Origin: Clostridiales bacterium UBA5888
Lineage (GTDB): Bacteria; Bacillota; Clostridia; Oscillospirales; Oscillospiraceae
Direction: 5' to 3'
DNA length: 64,000 nucleotides
NCBI GenBank assembly: GCA_002431965.1
Contig: DJEW01000011.1
Span: 71,784 to 135,783, forward strand
This document shows, piece after piece, positions 25,818 through 34,722 of the stretch. Below the pieces are notes generated by a model. It did not search any database. It was not told the DNA's origin and saw nothing but the letters and a program-made list of their open reading frames with translations. A program made the translations under genes and the position numbers. The stretch's first letter is position 1; every line of letters begins with the position of its first letter.

Positions 25818-26750
25818 ATGGCGATAACCGTGGTGGGCAATGTGTTTGTGGATATTAAGGGCTTCCCGGATGACAGCTATATCCCCGGCGGACGCAACGC
25901 GGGTCGTGTGGAATTCGTGCACGGCGGCGTGGGGCGCAATGTCGCGGAGGATATTGCCAATGTTGAGCTTCGCCCGCGCTTTGTCAGCATGGTGGACGAC
26001 ACGCCCGAGGGCGCGGAGGTGCTCAGAAAGCTCAACAACCACAAGGTGAACACAGAGTATGTGCTGTCCGTGCCGAACGGCATGGGCATGTGGCTGGCGG
26101 TGTTCGACGAGACGGGGGATATTGTCGGCTCTATTTCCAAACGCCCGGACATGTCGGCGATGGTACGGCTTGTGGAGGAAAAGGGAGACGAGATATTTGC
26201 CGGCTGCGACAGCATCGTGCTGGAGATCGATCTGGACAAGGAGATAATAAAAAGCGTTTTCAGGTACGCGGAGAAATACAATAAGCGCGTGTACGCCGTT
26301 GTGGCGAACATGAGCATTGCCACGCAGCGGCGCGATTTTCTGCAGTCGATCGACTGCTTTGTTTGCAACGCCGAGGAGGCTGGCATGCTCTTTGTGTGCG
26401 ACATGAGCGGGCTTTCGCCGGAGGCGCTGTGCGAGGAGCTTTCAAAGCGCGTTATGAGAGCGCGCATTCCATCCATGGTCGTCACGCTTGGCAGCCGGGG
26501 CGCGGTGTACGCGGATATGCACGGCGACAAGGGCGTTTATCCTGCCCATCGCGTCAATGTGCGAGACACGACGGGCGCGGGCGATGCGTTCTGCGCAGGG
26601 GTGGCGATGGGGCTGACCTACGGGAAGACGATGCGCGAGGCGGTTGAGATAGGCACGCGGCTGGCGGCGTCGGTGATAACAGTGTCGGAAAACGTCTGCC
26701 CACGCTTTCTGCCGCGCGAGCTTGGGCTGGACATAGACGTGACGGATTAG
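25818..26750 (+). CDS. PfkB-family carbohydrate or nucleoside kinase
   Basis: The 310-residue protein has both PfkB signatures: an N-terminal glycine-rich HGGVGRNVAEDIA and the C-terminal DTTGAGDAFCAGVAMG with the catalytic aspartate of GAGD. The family phosphorylates sugars such as ribose, fructose, pseudouridine or aminoimidazole riboside, with ATP as donor. The substrate cannot be read from the sequence, though the early GG-R-N block resembles nucleoside and ribose kinases. Its own promoter and a 15-bp terminator stem make it a single-gene unit. It lies next to a LacI-regulated sugar operon. Confidence 0.85.
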   Translation: MAITVVGNVFVDIKGFPDDSYIPGGRNAGRVEFVHGGVGRNVAEDIANVELRPRFVSMVDDTPEGAEVLRKLNNHKVNTEYVLSVPNGMGMWLAVFDETGDIVGSISKRPDMSAMVRLVEEKGDEIFAGCDSIVLEIDLDKEIIKSVFRYAEKYNKRVYAVVANMSIATQRRDFLQSIDCFVCNAEEAGMLFVCDMSGLSPEALCEELSKRVMRARIPSMVVTLGSRGAVYADMHGDKGVYPAHRVNVRDTTGAGDAFCAGVAMGLTYGKTMREAVEIGTRLAASVITVSENVCPRFLPRELGLDIDVTD

Positions 26751-26793
26751 CAATACCCAAACCGGAAATATACCGGTTTGGGTATTGTTATTA
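26751..26793 (+). terminator. Terminator of the PfkB-family gene
   Basis: A perfect 15-bp stem (26751-26765 with 26773-26787) and the tail TTATTAT; the first base is directly after the stop codon. Confidence 0.9.
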
Positions 26794-26858
26794 TGCTCAA
26801 AAGCATATCCCCGAATTTGGACATTGCGCCAAAGTTGAGGAATCTTTGCGAAGTGTTG

Positions 26859-26887
26859 TTGACTTTGCGCCGCAAGCTTGCTAATAT
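26859..26887 (+). promoter_or_regulatory. Promoter of the LacI-family regulator
   Basis: TTGACT (26859-26864), 17 bases, TAATAT (26882-26887). Transcription should begin near 26894, just before the operators. Confidence 0.75.
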
Positions 26888-26904
26888 TTAAGCACAGAGA
26901 GATT

Positions 26905-26930
26905 GGAAACGTTTCCGGCAACGTTGCCGG
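26905..26930 (+). promoter_or_regulatory. Two abutting LacI-type operators
   Basis: GGAAACGTTTCC (26905-26916) is followed without a gap by GGCAACGTTGCC (26917-26928); both are perfect palindromes centred on ACGT, the usual LacI/GalR half-site logic, and the second extends to 16 bp with flanking CC/GG. They sit directly after the transcription start, so the regulator should repress itself and, if no separate promoter exists, the whole operon. Confidence 0.8.
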
Positions 26931-26997
26931 GAACGGTATCGCGCAAAAAAACAGGACAAAACACGACGGAACAATTTCCGTCAGGGCGGGAGAAAAC

Positions 26998-28023
26998 ATG
27001 ACAATAAAAGACATTGCCAAGGCGTGCGGGGTGAGCGTGAGCACAGTGTCCCGCGTGCTGAATGACCGCCCGGATGTGAGCGCCGAGGTGCGCAGACGTG
27101 TGCTGGATGTCGTGGAGGACAAGGGGTATATTCCCAACAACAGTGCGCGCGACCTTGTGCGCAGCCAGTCCGCCGCGATAGGCGTGATAGTGCGCGGGAT
27201 GGGAAACCTGTTCTTTGCGGATATGCTGAAGACCGTGGCGCGCGAGATAGAGCGCAGCGGCTACACCATGGTGCTGCACTTTATCGACTCCGACGCGGAC
27301 GAGGTAAAGGCAGGGGCGATACTTGAGCGTGAAAAGAAGCTGCGCGGGCTTATCTTCCTTGGCGGAAGATTTGACTATACCCCGTCCGAGCTGACGCTGA
27401 TAGGCGTGCCGTATGTGTGCTGCTCCTATACAAACTGCTTCGGCTCGCTGCGCGAGGAGGATTATTCCTCCGTTTCCATTGACGACTACTCCACCGCATA
27501 TAAGGCGACGGAAATACTTATAGAGCGCGGGCACCGGCGCATTGCCGCCGCCGTGCCGAGCTGCAGCGACCGGTCGATAAGCGAGCTGCGCTGCAACGGC
27601 TACCGCGAGGCGCTGCGCGATCACGGAATCAGGTTTGACAGCGCGCTGCTCGTGGAGACGGGCGGCTGCTTCGACATGACGGAGACGTATCAGGCGGTCA
27701 GCGCGCTCATGCGCACGAAGGCGGAATTCACGGCGCTGCTGACGCTCTCGGACACGACGGCGATCGCCGCGATGAAGGCGATAGAGGACAGCGGAAGGCG
27801 CGTGCCCGACGACGTGTCGGTTATAGCCATCGACGGGCTGAACGTGTCTGAATATGTCTCGCCGACGCTGACGACGCTTGTGCAGCCGGCAGAGGAGATG
27901 GGGCGCGAGAGCGTGAAGATCCTTGTGGACACGCTTGAGGGGCGCGGCAAGGCGCGGCACGTCTGCGTGGAAACGCATCTGCGCGAGGGCGCTTCGGTGA
28001 AGCGGCTCGTGCCTGACAGATAA
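26998..28023 (+). CDS. LacI/GalR-family transcriptional regulator
   Basis: The 341-residue protein starts with a classic LacI helix-turn-helix (TIKDIAKACGVSVSTVSRVLN) and the hinge, followed by a periplasmic-binding-like effector domain with FGSLREEDYSSVSIDDYSTAY and ISVIAIDGLN-type strands. It should bind the palindromes in its own leader, with a sugar or sugar phosphate as inducer. The ATG at 26998 is preceded by GGGAG. It is transcribed with the downstream transport genes: there is no terminator in the 109-base gap to the binding-protein gene, though a separate promoter cannot be excluded. Confidence 0.92.
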   Translation: MTIKDIAKACGVSVSTVSRVLNDRPDVSAEVRRRVLDVVEDKGYIPNNSARDLVRSQSAAIGVIVRGMGNLFFADMLKTVAREIERSGYTMVLHFIDSDADEVKAGAILEREKKLRGLIFLGGRFDYTPSELTLIGVPYVCCSYTNCFGSLREEDYSSVSIDDYSTAYKATEILIERGHRRIAAAVPSCSDRSISELRCNGYREALRDHGIRFDSALLVETGGCFDMTETYQAVSALMRTKAEFTALLTLSDTTAIAAMKAIEDSGRRVPDDVSVIAIDGLNVSEYVSPTLTTLVQPAEEMGRESVKILVDTLEGRGKARHVCVETHLREGASVKRLVPDR

Positions 28024-28132
28024 ACATGATTTTCCCGACCGGCACCCACGCCGGCGTGAAGATACCAAACCCGCGCAGGGCGGCAGAGCCGTCTGCAACG
28101 GGACAAAAAATCTTAAAAGGAGAAAGTATCTA

Positions 28133-29473
28133 ATGAAAAAGATTCTTGCAATGCTTCTGGCGCTGTGCATGGTCTTTGCTCTGTGCGCCTGCGGACAGTC
28201 CGCAGCTCCTGCTGAGCAGCCTGCCCAGGAGAGTGCCGCTCCCGCAGAGGACGCAGCACCCGCTGACGAGACCCCCGCAGCCGAGGGCTCCGTCTACTAC
28301 CTCAACTTCAAGCCCGAGCAGGATGAGCAGTGGCAGGCTCTTGCAAAGAGCTACACTGAGCAGACCGGCGTCCCCGTGACCGTAGTCACCGCCGCTTCCG
28401 GCACTTACGAGGAGACCCTCGCCGCCGAGATGGCGAAGAGCGAAGCGCCCACCCTGTTCCAGGTCAACGGGCCTGTCGGTCTTGCAAACTGGAAGGACTA
28501 CTGCTACGATCTCAGCGGCACTGACCTCTACGGCGAGCTGACGAGCGATTCCTATGCGCTCAAGGACGGCGACGCTGTTTGCGGCATTGCCTACGTTATC
28601 GAGTCCTACGGTCTCATCGTCAACAAGACCCTGCTTGAAAAGGCCGGCTACACTATTGCCGACATCAACTCCTTCGACACCCTCAAGGCCGTCGCCGAGG
28701 ACATCACCGCCCGCAAGGACGAGCTCGGCTTCGCCGCTTTCACCTCCGCCGGTATGGACAGCTCCTCCGACTGGCGCTTCAAGACCCACCTTGCCAACCT
28801 CCCCATCTACTTTGAGTACAAGGATGAGGGCATAAGCAGCACCGACGCTATCAAGGGCACTTACCTTGATAACTACAAGGCGATCTGGGATCTCTACATC
28901 AACAACTCCACCTGCGATCCCAAGGATCTGGCGAGCAAGACCGGCGACGACTCCCGCAATGAGCTGCTCAACGGCGAGGCCGTGTTCTTCCAGAACGGTT
29001 CCTGGGAGTACGGCAACCTGTCCGGCACGTTCACTGACGACGAGCTGGCGATGATCCCCATCTACATCGGTGTGGGCGATGAGGCAAACCAGGGTCTGTG
29101 CACCGGCACCGAGAACTACTGGTGCGTCAACAACGAGGCTGACGAGGCCGATATAAAGGCGACGCTCGACTTCCTGTACTGGTGCGTTACCTCTGAGGAA
29201 GGCACGAAAGCTCTTGCAGACGACATGGGCTTTGTTATCCCCTTCAAGAGCGCTGTCGAGTCCAGCAACCTCTTCGTCAAGCAGGATGCCGAGTACACCG
29301 CAGAGGGCAAGACCCCTGTGTCCTGGAACTTCACCACCATGCCCTCCGAGGAGTGGAAGAACGGTGTTGGTTCTGCTCTGACCGCTTATGCGGCCGGCAC
29401 CGGCGACTGGGACGGCGTTGTCACCGCGTTTGTCGATGGCTGGGCTTCCGAGTATGCACTTGCCAACGGCTGA
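28133..29473 (+). CDS. Sugar ABC transporter substrate-binding lipoprotein (family 1)
   Basis: The 446-residue protein has a signal peptide with lipobox LCAC (Cys20), a low-complexity Ala/Pro/Glu linker to about residue 50 and a family-1 solute-binding fold (WQALAKSYTEQTGVPVTVV, then VIESYGLIVNKTLLEKAGY). It should capture an oligosaccharide and hand it to the two permeases downstream. The presence of malQ in the operon favours a maltodextrin-type glucan. A terminator hairpin follows the stop, as is common where a binding protein is made in excess over permeases. The ribosome site is AAAGGAG. Confidence 0.9.
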   Translation: MKKILAMLLALCMVFALCACGQSAAPAEQPAQESAAPAEDAAPADETPAAEGSVYYLNFKPEQDEQWQALAKSYTEQTGVPVTVVTAASGTYEETLAAEMAKSEAPTLFQVNGPVGLANWKDYCYDLSGTDLYGELTSDSYALKDGDAVCGIAYVIESYGLIVNKTLLEKAGYTIADINSFDTLKAVAEDITARKDELGFAAFTSAGMDSSSDWRFKTHLANLPIYFEYKDEGISSTDAIKGTYLDNYKAIWDLYINNSTCDPKDLASKTGDDSRNELLNGEAVFFQNGSWEYGNLSGTFTDDELAMIPIYIGVGDEANQGLCTGTENYWCVNNEADEADIKATLDFLYWCVTSEEGTKALADDMGFVIPFKSAVESSNLFVKQDAEYTAEGKTPVSWNFTTMPSEEWKNGVGSALTAYAAGTGDWDGVVTAFVDGWASEYALANG

Positions 29474-29501
29474 TAGAAATATCGCCGAAAGCCAACAAAT
29501 C

Positions 29502-29530
29502 AAAAGGGTGGGCATCCGCCCACCCTTTTT
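29502..29530 (+). terminator. Intra-operon terminator after the binding-protein gene
   Basis: AAAAGGGTGGGC (29502-29513) pairs with GCCCACCCTTTT (29518-29529), tetraloop ATCC, T run. Read-through to the permeases is expected. Confidence 0.9.
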
Positions 29531-29535
29531 CCTAC

Positions 29536-29650
29536 ACCTGACCCGTGCACCGTGTGCTTTTATACGGCGCAGGGGTCAGGTATAGGGCAGCGCCGCAATC
29601 ATGACCCCGGTTTTACGGTCGGTCGTTTTGCCGCATTGACCGGCGCTGCC
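29536..29650 (+). other. Structured intergenic RNA between binding protein and permease
   Basis: After the terminator two more long-range pairings are visible: ACCTGACCC (29536-29544) with GGGTCAGGT (29573-29581), and GGCAGCGCCG (29586-29595) with CGGCGCTGCC (29641-29650). Neither is followed by a T run. They may stabilise mRNA ends or shape expression of the permease genes; no known RNA family was recognised. Confidence 0.45.
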
Positions 29651-29681
29651 ATAAGAAAATTTAACACAGGAGGAGATTGAG

Positions 29682-30533
29682 TTGGAAAAGGCTATTAGAA
29701 AGTACTGGCCGCTGTTTCTGCTGCCGACTTTGTGCGCTTTCGTGATCGGGTTTGTCGTCCCGTTCGTGCAGGGCGCATATCTGTCGTTCTGCAAATTCCA
29801 GACGGTCAACAAGGCGACGTTTATTGGCGTGTCGAACTACGTGAAAGCGGTCGCAGATCCTCTGTTTTCACAGTCGTTCTGGCTGACGGTGCGCTTCACG
29901 GTGGTCTCCACGCTCGTGATCAACGTTTTCGCGCTGACCGTGGCGCTGCTGCTGACGCGAAACATCAAGGGCACGAATCTTTTCAGAACGGTGTACTTCA
30001 TGCCGAACCTTATCGGCGGCATCGTTCTCGGCTACATATGGCAGGTGCTGCTTAACTGCGCGCTCACTCTGCTGGGCAAGCCCCTGCTCGCGCTGGACGC
30101 AACATATGGCTATTGGGGGCTTATCATTCTGATGGCATGGCAGCAGATAGGCTATATGATGATAATTTACATCGCGGGGCTGCAGGCCATACCGAACGAC
30201 TATATAGAAGCGGCGAAGATAGACGGCGCAAACTCCTGGCAGACGCTGTGGAAGGTGAAAATGCCAAACCTTATGCCGTCAATCACGATCTGCCTGTTTC
30301 TCACGCTCACAAACTCCTTCAAGCTCTTTGACCAGAACCTTGCGCTCACCGCGGGCGAGCCTGCCCACGCCTCGGAGCTGATAGCGCTGAACATCTATAA
30401 TACGTTCTACGTGCGCTCCGGCATGCAGTGGAAGGGTATAGGACAGGCGAAGGCGGTCATATTCTGCATTATCGTTGTTATAATCTCGCTTATTCAGCTC
30501 AAGGTGACACGCTCAAAGGAGGTACAGCAGTAA
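29682..30533 (+). CDS. Sugar ABC transporter permease (MalF-like)
   Basis: This 283-residue six-helix permease of the CUT1 type carries the cytoplasmic coupling loop EAAKIDGANSWQTLWKVKMP, the EAA motif that docks onto the ATPase. It forms a heterodimer with the next gene. The start is TTG at 29682, after an AGGAGG site. The stop codon overlaps the start of the next permease by one base (TAATG). Confidence 0.9.
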   Translation: MEKAIRKYWPLFLLPTLCAFVIGFVVPFVQGAYLSFCKFQTVNKATFIGVSNYVKAVADPLFSQSFWLTVRFTVVSTLVINVFALTVALLLTRNIKGTNLFRTVYFMPNLIGGIVLGYIWQVLLNCALTLLGKPLLALDATYGYWGLIILMAWQQIGYMMIIYIAGLQAIPNDYIEAAKIDGANSWQTLWKVKMPNLMPSITICLFLTLTNSFKLFDQNLALTAGEPAHASELIALNIYNTFYVRSGMQWKGIGQAKAVIFCIIVVIISLIQLKVTRSKEVQQ

Positions 30534-31375
30534 TGGAAAAGAGAAATCGTATAATCAACGGCGTTCTCACGTTCATTTTTGCCATACTGAGCCTTGCGTG
30601 GGTGTACCCTGTCGTTATGGTGGTGCTCAACTCCCTCAAGATAGAGCGCGCCATCAGCACCAGCACCGTCTTCAAGCTTCCGACGGCGGACACGTTTGCA
30701 GGACTTTCAAACTTTGCCGATGCGATCTCGTCCAAGGGCTTCCTCTCGGCGTTCTGGTACAGCCTTGTGATAACGGTCACGTCCGTTGTGCTCATCCTTG
30801 TTTGCTGCTCGATGTGCGCATGGTTTATTACGCGCGTCAACACCTGGGTGTCAAAGCTGTGTTACTTTCTCTTTGTGTTTTCAATGGTCGTGCCGTTCCA
30901 GATGCTGATGTTCACACTGTCGGCACTGTCGGATAAGCTCGGACTCAATACGCCGTATAATATCTGCATCATCTACCTGGGCTTCGGCGCGGGGCTGGCG
31001 GTATTCATGTTCTGCGGCTTTGTCAAGTCCATACCAATTGAGATAGAAGAGGCGGCGATGATAGACGGCTGCGGTCCGCTGAGAACTTTCTTCTCCGTTG
31101 TGCTGCCGATGCTCAAGCCAACGCTTGTCTCCGTTGGAATACTGGAGACGATGTGGCTGTGGAACGACTATCTTCTGCCTTACCTCGTGCTCGACCGCAA
31201 GAAGTACACCACCATCCCCATACTCATTCAGTACTTCCGCGGCAGCTACGGCAAGGTTGAGATGGGCCCGATGATGGCGTGCATCGTGCTGACCATAATA
31301 CCCATTATCATCGTCTACGTTGTCGGGCAGAAGCACATCATCAAGGGTGTGGCTGCCGGCGCCGTGAAGGGCTGA
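30533..31375 (+). CDS. Sugar ABC transporter permease (MalG-like)
   Basis: This 280-residue permease carries the EAA loop IEEAAMIDGCGPLRTFFSVVLP and ends with the usual MalG-type HIIKGVAAGAVKG tail. AAAGGAGG lies before the ATG at 30533, which overlaps the previous stop. No ATPase gene follows, so the transporter probably borrows a shared MsmK-type ATPase encoded elsewhere, a common arrangement in Firmicutes. Confidence 0.9.
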   Translation: MEKRNRIINGVLTFIFAILSLAWVYPVVMVVLNSLKIERAISTSTVFKLPTADTFAGLSNFADAISSKGFLSAFWYSLVITVTSVVLILVCCSMCAWFITRVNTWVSKLCYFLFVFSMVVPFQMLMFTLSALSDKLGLNTPYNICIIYLGFGAGLAVFMFCGFVKSIPIEIEEAAMIDGCGPLRTFFSVVLPMLKPTLVSVGILETMWLWNDYLLPYLVLDRKKYTTIPILIQYFRGSYGKVEMGPMMACIVLTIIPIIIVYVVGQKHIIKGVAAGAVKG

Positions 31376-31401
31376 TACTAAAATCAAAGCAGGTGATTAC
31401 C

Positions 31402-32925
31402 ATGGACCGCTCAAGCGGTATACTAATGGCCATGAGCTCCCTGCCGTCAAAGCACGGTATAGGGACGATGGGCAAGTGCGCATACGAATTTATTGATTTT
31501 CTGAAGGCGGCGGGGCAAAAATACTGGCAGCTGCTGCCACTTGGACCGACAAGCTACGGCGACAGCCCATACTCCTCGTTTTCCACCTTTGCCGGAAATC
31601 CATACTATATAGACCTGGATATGCTCATCGAGGACGGGCTTTTGAAGCGCAGCGATCTGCGCGGAGCCGAATGGGGCGAGGATGCGGCAAGCGTAGACTA
31701 CGGCAGGATATATGAGCAGCGCTTCAAGGTGCTGCGCCGCGCGTTCGACCGCGGGCGCGAGAGTGAGAGGGAGAATGCAGAGCAGTTCCGCCGAGAGAAC
31801 CCATGGGTGGAGAACTACGCGCTTTTTATGGCGGTCAAGGCGAGCTTCGGCATGAAAAGCTGGCAGGAGTGGACGGATGAAGACATCCGCATGCGCCGCG
31901 AGAGCGCCGTGCGCGAATACGGTGAGCGTCTGCGCGAGGATGTGGATTTCTACGTGTTCCTGCAATATCTCTTCTATCGCCAGTGGGACGCGCTGCGCGA
32001 TTATGCGCATGAAAACGGCGTGCAGTTCATCGGCGACATTCCAATCTATGTCGCGCTTGACTCCGCAGATGTGTGGAGCGACCCGCAGTTTTTCCAGCTT
32101 GACGAGAACAACGTCCCGGTGGAGGTCGCGGGCGTGCCGCCGGATGCTTTCACCGCCGACGGTCAGCTCTGGGGCAACCCGCTGTACGACTGGGGGCGCA
32201 TGGCCGCAGACGGCTACGGGTGGTGGATACGCCGCATCGCAGGCGCAAAGAGGCTGTACGATGTGATACGCATCGACCATTTCCGCGGCTTTGACAGCTA
32301 TTGGGCGGTGCCCTACGGCGACAGAACAGCGAAAAACGGCACATGGAGACCGGGACCCGGAATGGGGTTGGTTGGCGTGCTGACCTCGTGGTTTAATGAT
32401 CTGAGCTTTATTGCGGAGGATCTGGGCTATGTCACGCCGGGCGTGCGCAGGCTGCTGTCCGATTCAGGACTGCCCGGAATGAAGATACTTGAATTCGCGT
32501 TCGACGCCCATGGCGAATCGGACTATCTCCCTCACCGGTGCGAGCGCAACAGCGTGTGCTACATGGGCACGCACGACAACGACACCGCGCTTGGCTGGCT
32601 TGCCGGGACGGGGAAGGACGACCGGCGCTTTGCCGAAAGGTATATGCACATCACACCCGACGAGGGGTGGTGCTGGGGCATGATACGCACGGGCATGTCC
32701 ACCGCGTCCGATCTCTTCGTCATGCAGATGCAGGACGTGCTGGAGCTTGGCGCAGGCTGCCGGATGAACGTTCCGGGCAGAGCATACGGAAACTGGCGCT
32801 GGCGCATGCTGCCGGGCGCGGCAAATAAAAAGCTTGCAAAGAAGCTGCGCGAATACACCGCAACGTTCCGCCGCCTTCCGGAGACGGCGGGGGAGAGTGC
32901 GAAAGCGGAAGAGAGCGCAAAGTGA
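31402..32925 (+). CDS. malQ: 4-alpha-glucanotransferase (GH77, MalQ)
   Basis: The 507-residue protein is a full-length GH77 enzyme. The nucleophile Asp292 lies in RIDHFRGF, the acid/base Glu339 in FIAEDLG and the third acid Asp392 in GTHDND. It disproportionates maltodextrins, lengthening one chain while releasing glucose. It follows the permease by 26 bases with an AGGTG site, and its place in the operon supports import of alpha-glucan oligosaccharides. The last residues are a low-complexity Glu/Ala/Lys tail outside the catalytic fold. Confidence 0.95.
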   Translation: MDRSSGILMAMSSLPSKHGIGTMGKCAYEFIDFLKAAGQKYWQLLPLGPTSYGDSPYSSFSTFAGNPYYIDLDMLIEDGLLKRSDLRGAEWGEDAASVDYGRIYEQRFKVLRRAFDRGRESERENAEQFRRENPWVENYALFMAVKASFGMKSWQEWTDEDIRMRRESAVREYGERLREDVDFYVFLQYLFYRQWDALRDYAHENGVQFIGDIPIYVALDSADVWSDPQFFQLDENNVPVEVAGVPPDAFTADGQLWGNPLYDWGRMAADGYGWWIRRIAGAKRLYDVIRIDHFRGFDSYWAVPYGDRTAKNGTWRPGPGMGLVGVLTSWFNDLSFIAEDLGYVTPGVRRLLSDSGLPGMKILEFAFDAHGESDYLPHRCERNSVCYMGTHDNDTALGWLAGTGKDDRRFAERYMHITPDEGWCWGMIRTGMSTASDLFVMQMQDVLELGAGCRMNVPGRAYGNWRWRMLPGAANKKLAKKLREYTATFRRLPETAGESAKAEESAK

Positions 32926-32930
32926 ATATG

Positions 32931-32965
32931 AATCGACCGTCTGCATTGCGCAGCCGGTCGATTTT
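32931..32965. terminator. Terminator of the sugar operon
   Basis: AATCGACCG (32931-32939) pairs with CGGTCGATT (32955-32963), followed by TTT. It lies between convergent genes. Confidence 0.8.
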
Positions 32966-32984
32966 CGTATATTATACAAGTTCA

Positions 32985-34448
32985 CTATATATAGTTCACG
33001 GTTATGCGGCAGACCTGAAATTCGTCCAGATGGGAGAGAGAGTAGTTGAAGCTGCCGCGCGCAAGACCGTTCCAGCGCCCCATAACGGCGTTGAGCTGGT
33101 CGATAAAGCCGACGTAATCATCCCAGCTTTCAAATTGAAGATATGCCGCGTCCTCGCCGGAGGAGAGACTGTCAAGCTGGTTAAAGAGTATCTGCGTATA
33201 ATCCTCACCGGCGGGAATATAGGAGCCGCGGCGCGCGTGATAGCTCATGTTCATGCTCTCGCTGCCGGGGATGATGAGAAATCCCGCGAACGACACGCCC
33301 TCGGTGTACTTTGAGCGCACCCAGCTGCGCGAGACGTTGAACGCGCCATAGTAGTTGTAGTTCCGGTCGGCGGAGTTGACGTCGTTTGTAACGTCAAGGT
33401 CATAATATGTGCCGTCTATGCGCACGACGTTCCATGCGTGACCGATGGGATTGCCCGGCTGATTGCCCGCCATGACCATGCACGGTATGCCCATCTCCTC
33501 GCATATCCATTTCATCGCAAGGCTTATCCCGTCGCACTTCGCCGCGCCGTCGCCAAGAGCGCCGTATGCATTCGAGGCGTTGGCGGCGTCGTAGGAGTAA
33601 AAGCAGTTGGAGGCAATATAGTCATAGGCGGCAAGCTCACGCTCATAGTCGCTCAGACCTTCGGTGCTCTGCGCGAGCGTTTTGGCAATGCCGTCGCACA
33701 CGCTGTATTCCTTTGCATACTGTTCCTGCGAGAGAGTGATCGGCAGACGGGCGGAGACAACGTTGCCGTCGGAATCGGAGTAATAGGTAATCTCCTCCGC
33801 TGCGGAGAATTGCAGCAGCTCCGGGCATTCGTAGGACAAAAGCAGAGTGAGATTTGAAAGCTCGTCGCGCGTGAGCGGCTGCGTGAATGAGCAGGCGGAG
33901 TCAAACGCGCTCACGGAGCGGTACAGCGCGCAGAAATTCTCCAGAAGCCGGTCGTCCAGCTGCAATAGATACTCCCGCAGCTCAAAGTGCGGAATGAGCG
34001 CGCGCGCCTGCTGCTGCACGGCCGAGAGCGGCTGCGGCGTGGGCTGCGGCGTCGGCGTGGGGGCAGGTGCGGCGGTCTGCTGCGCCGGAGTGGGAGCTTG
34101 CGTGACGGCGGAGGAGCGGCTTGCATCGCGGGCAAAGGTGACGAGAATGACGACAAGCGCCGCCGCTGCGACAAAAAGCAGCGCCGCCGCTGCGCCGTAG
34201 CCGCGGCGCGGCTTTTCCACGCGAACGTCAATACGCAGAGGGCGCACCTCAATATCGCCGTAATTGACAAAAAACGGCGCGTCAACATACAGCGATGCGC
34301 CGGTCTTCAACCCGCCGGGCAGCTCCGCCAGGAGCGGTTCGGGCGCGCCGGGATAGCGCAGCGTGCGAAAGCAGCCGGAGCGTGCCTCCGCAGCGCTGAG
34401 CGTAACGGAGACGGAGGTATATTCAGCTTCGGTATATGTATTACTCAT
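32985..34448 (-). CDS. Membrane-anchored transglutaminase-like protein
   Basis: The 487-residue protein has a cytoplasmic N-terminal domain of about 90 residues, one transmembrane helix near residue 100, a proline/threonine/glutamine linker (TPTPQPTPQP) and an outside transglutaminase-like domain. The likely Cys-His-Asp triad is Cys305 in AKCDGISLAM, His337 in IGHAWNVV and Asp350 in YYDLD. Such domains in Clostridia act as cell-surface proteases or crosslinkers; the reaction is not known. The ATG at 34448 is preferred to a TTG at 34469, although neither has a strong ribosome site. Confidence 0.8.
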   Translation of the reverse strand: MSNTYTEAEYTSVSVTLSAAEARSGCFRTLRYPGAPEPLLAELPGGLKTGASLYVDAPFFVNYGDIEVRPLRIDVRVEKPRRGYGAAAALLFVAAAALVVILVTFARDASRSSAVTQAPTPAQQTAAPAPTPTPQPTPQPLSAVQQQARALIPHFELREYLLQLDDRLLENFCALYRSVSAFDSACSFTQPLTRDELSNLTLLLSYECPELLQFSAAEEITYYSDSDGNVVSARLPITLSQEQYAKEYSVCDGIAKTLAQSTEGLSDYERELAAYDYIASNCFYSYDAANASNAYGALGDGAAKCDGISLAMKWICEEMGIPCMVMAGNQPGNPIGHAWNVVRIDGTYYDLDVTNDVNSADRNYNYYGAFNVSRSWVRSKYTEGVSFAGFLIIPGSESMNMSYHARRGSYIPAGEDYTQILFNQLDSLSSGEDAAYLQFESWDDYVGFIDQLNAVMGRWNGLARGSFNYSLSHLDEFQVCRITVNYI

Positions 34449-34529
34449 AAAAATACTGGTGGCTTTCAATAATTATAAAGTAAGGCGCAGAGCAAAATTA
34501 TAACACATAAACTGCTCTGCACATATGAA

Positions 34530-34558
34530 TTGGCTGTAAAAAAAAGAACGGATATGAT
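34530..34558 (+). promoter_or_regulatory. Promoter of sbcDC
   Basis: TTGGCT (34530-34535), 17 bases, TATGAT (34553-34558). The remaining leader to 34722 holds no gene that I can see. Confidence 0.55.
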
Positions 34559-34722
34559 ATACTGAAGTCAGCACCGCACAATACGTCTGCGGCGTCCGGT
34601 AAAAGATTTGCGCTATGGCACAGCCGCTTTTGCTCTTTCCGCTTTATGCGGCGGCACACTATATACAATAATACAAAAAAGCAAAAAGCGCAAGGGCGCA
34701 AAGTGAGGATGGGGGAAATAAA

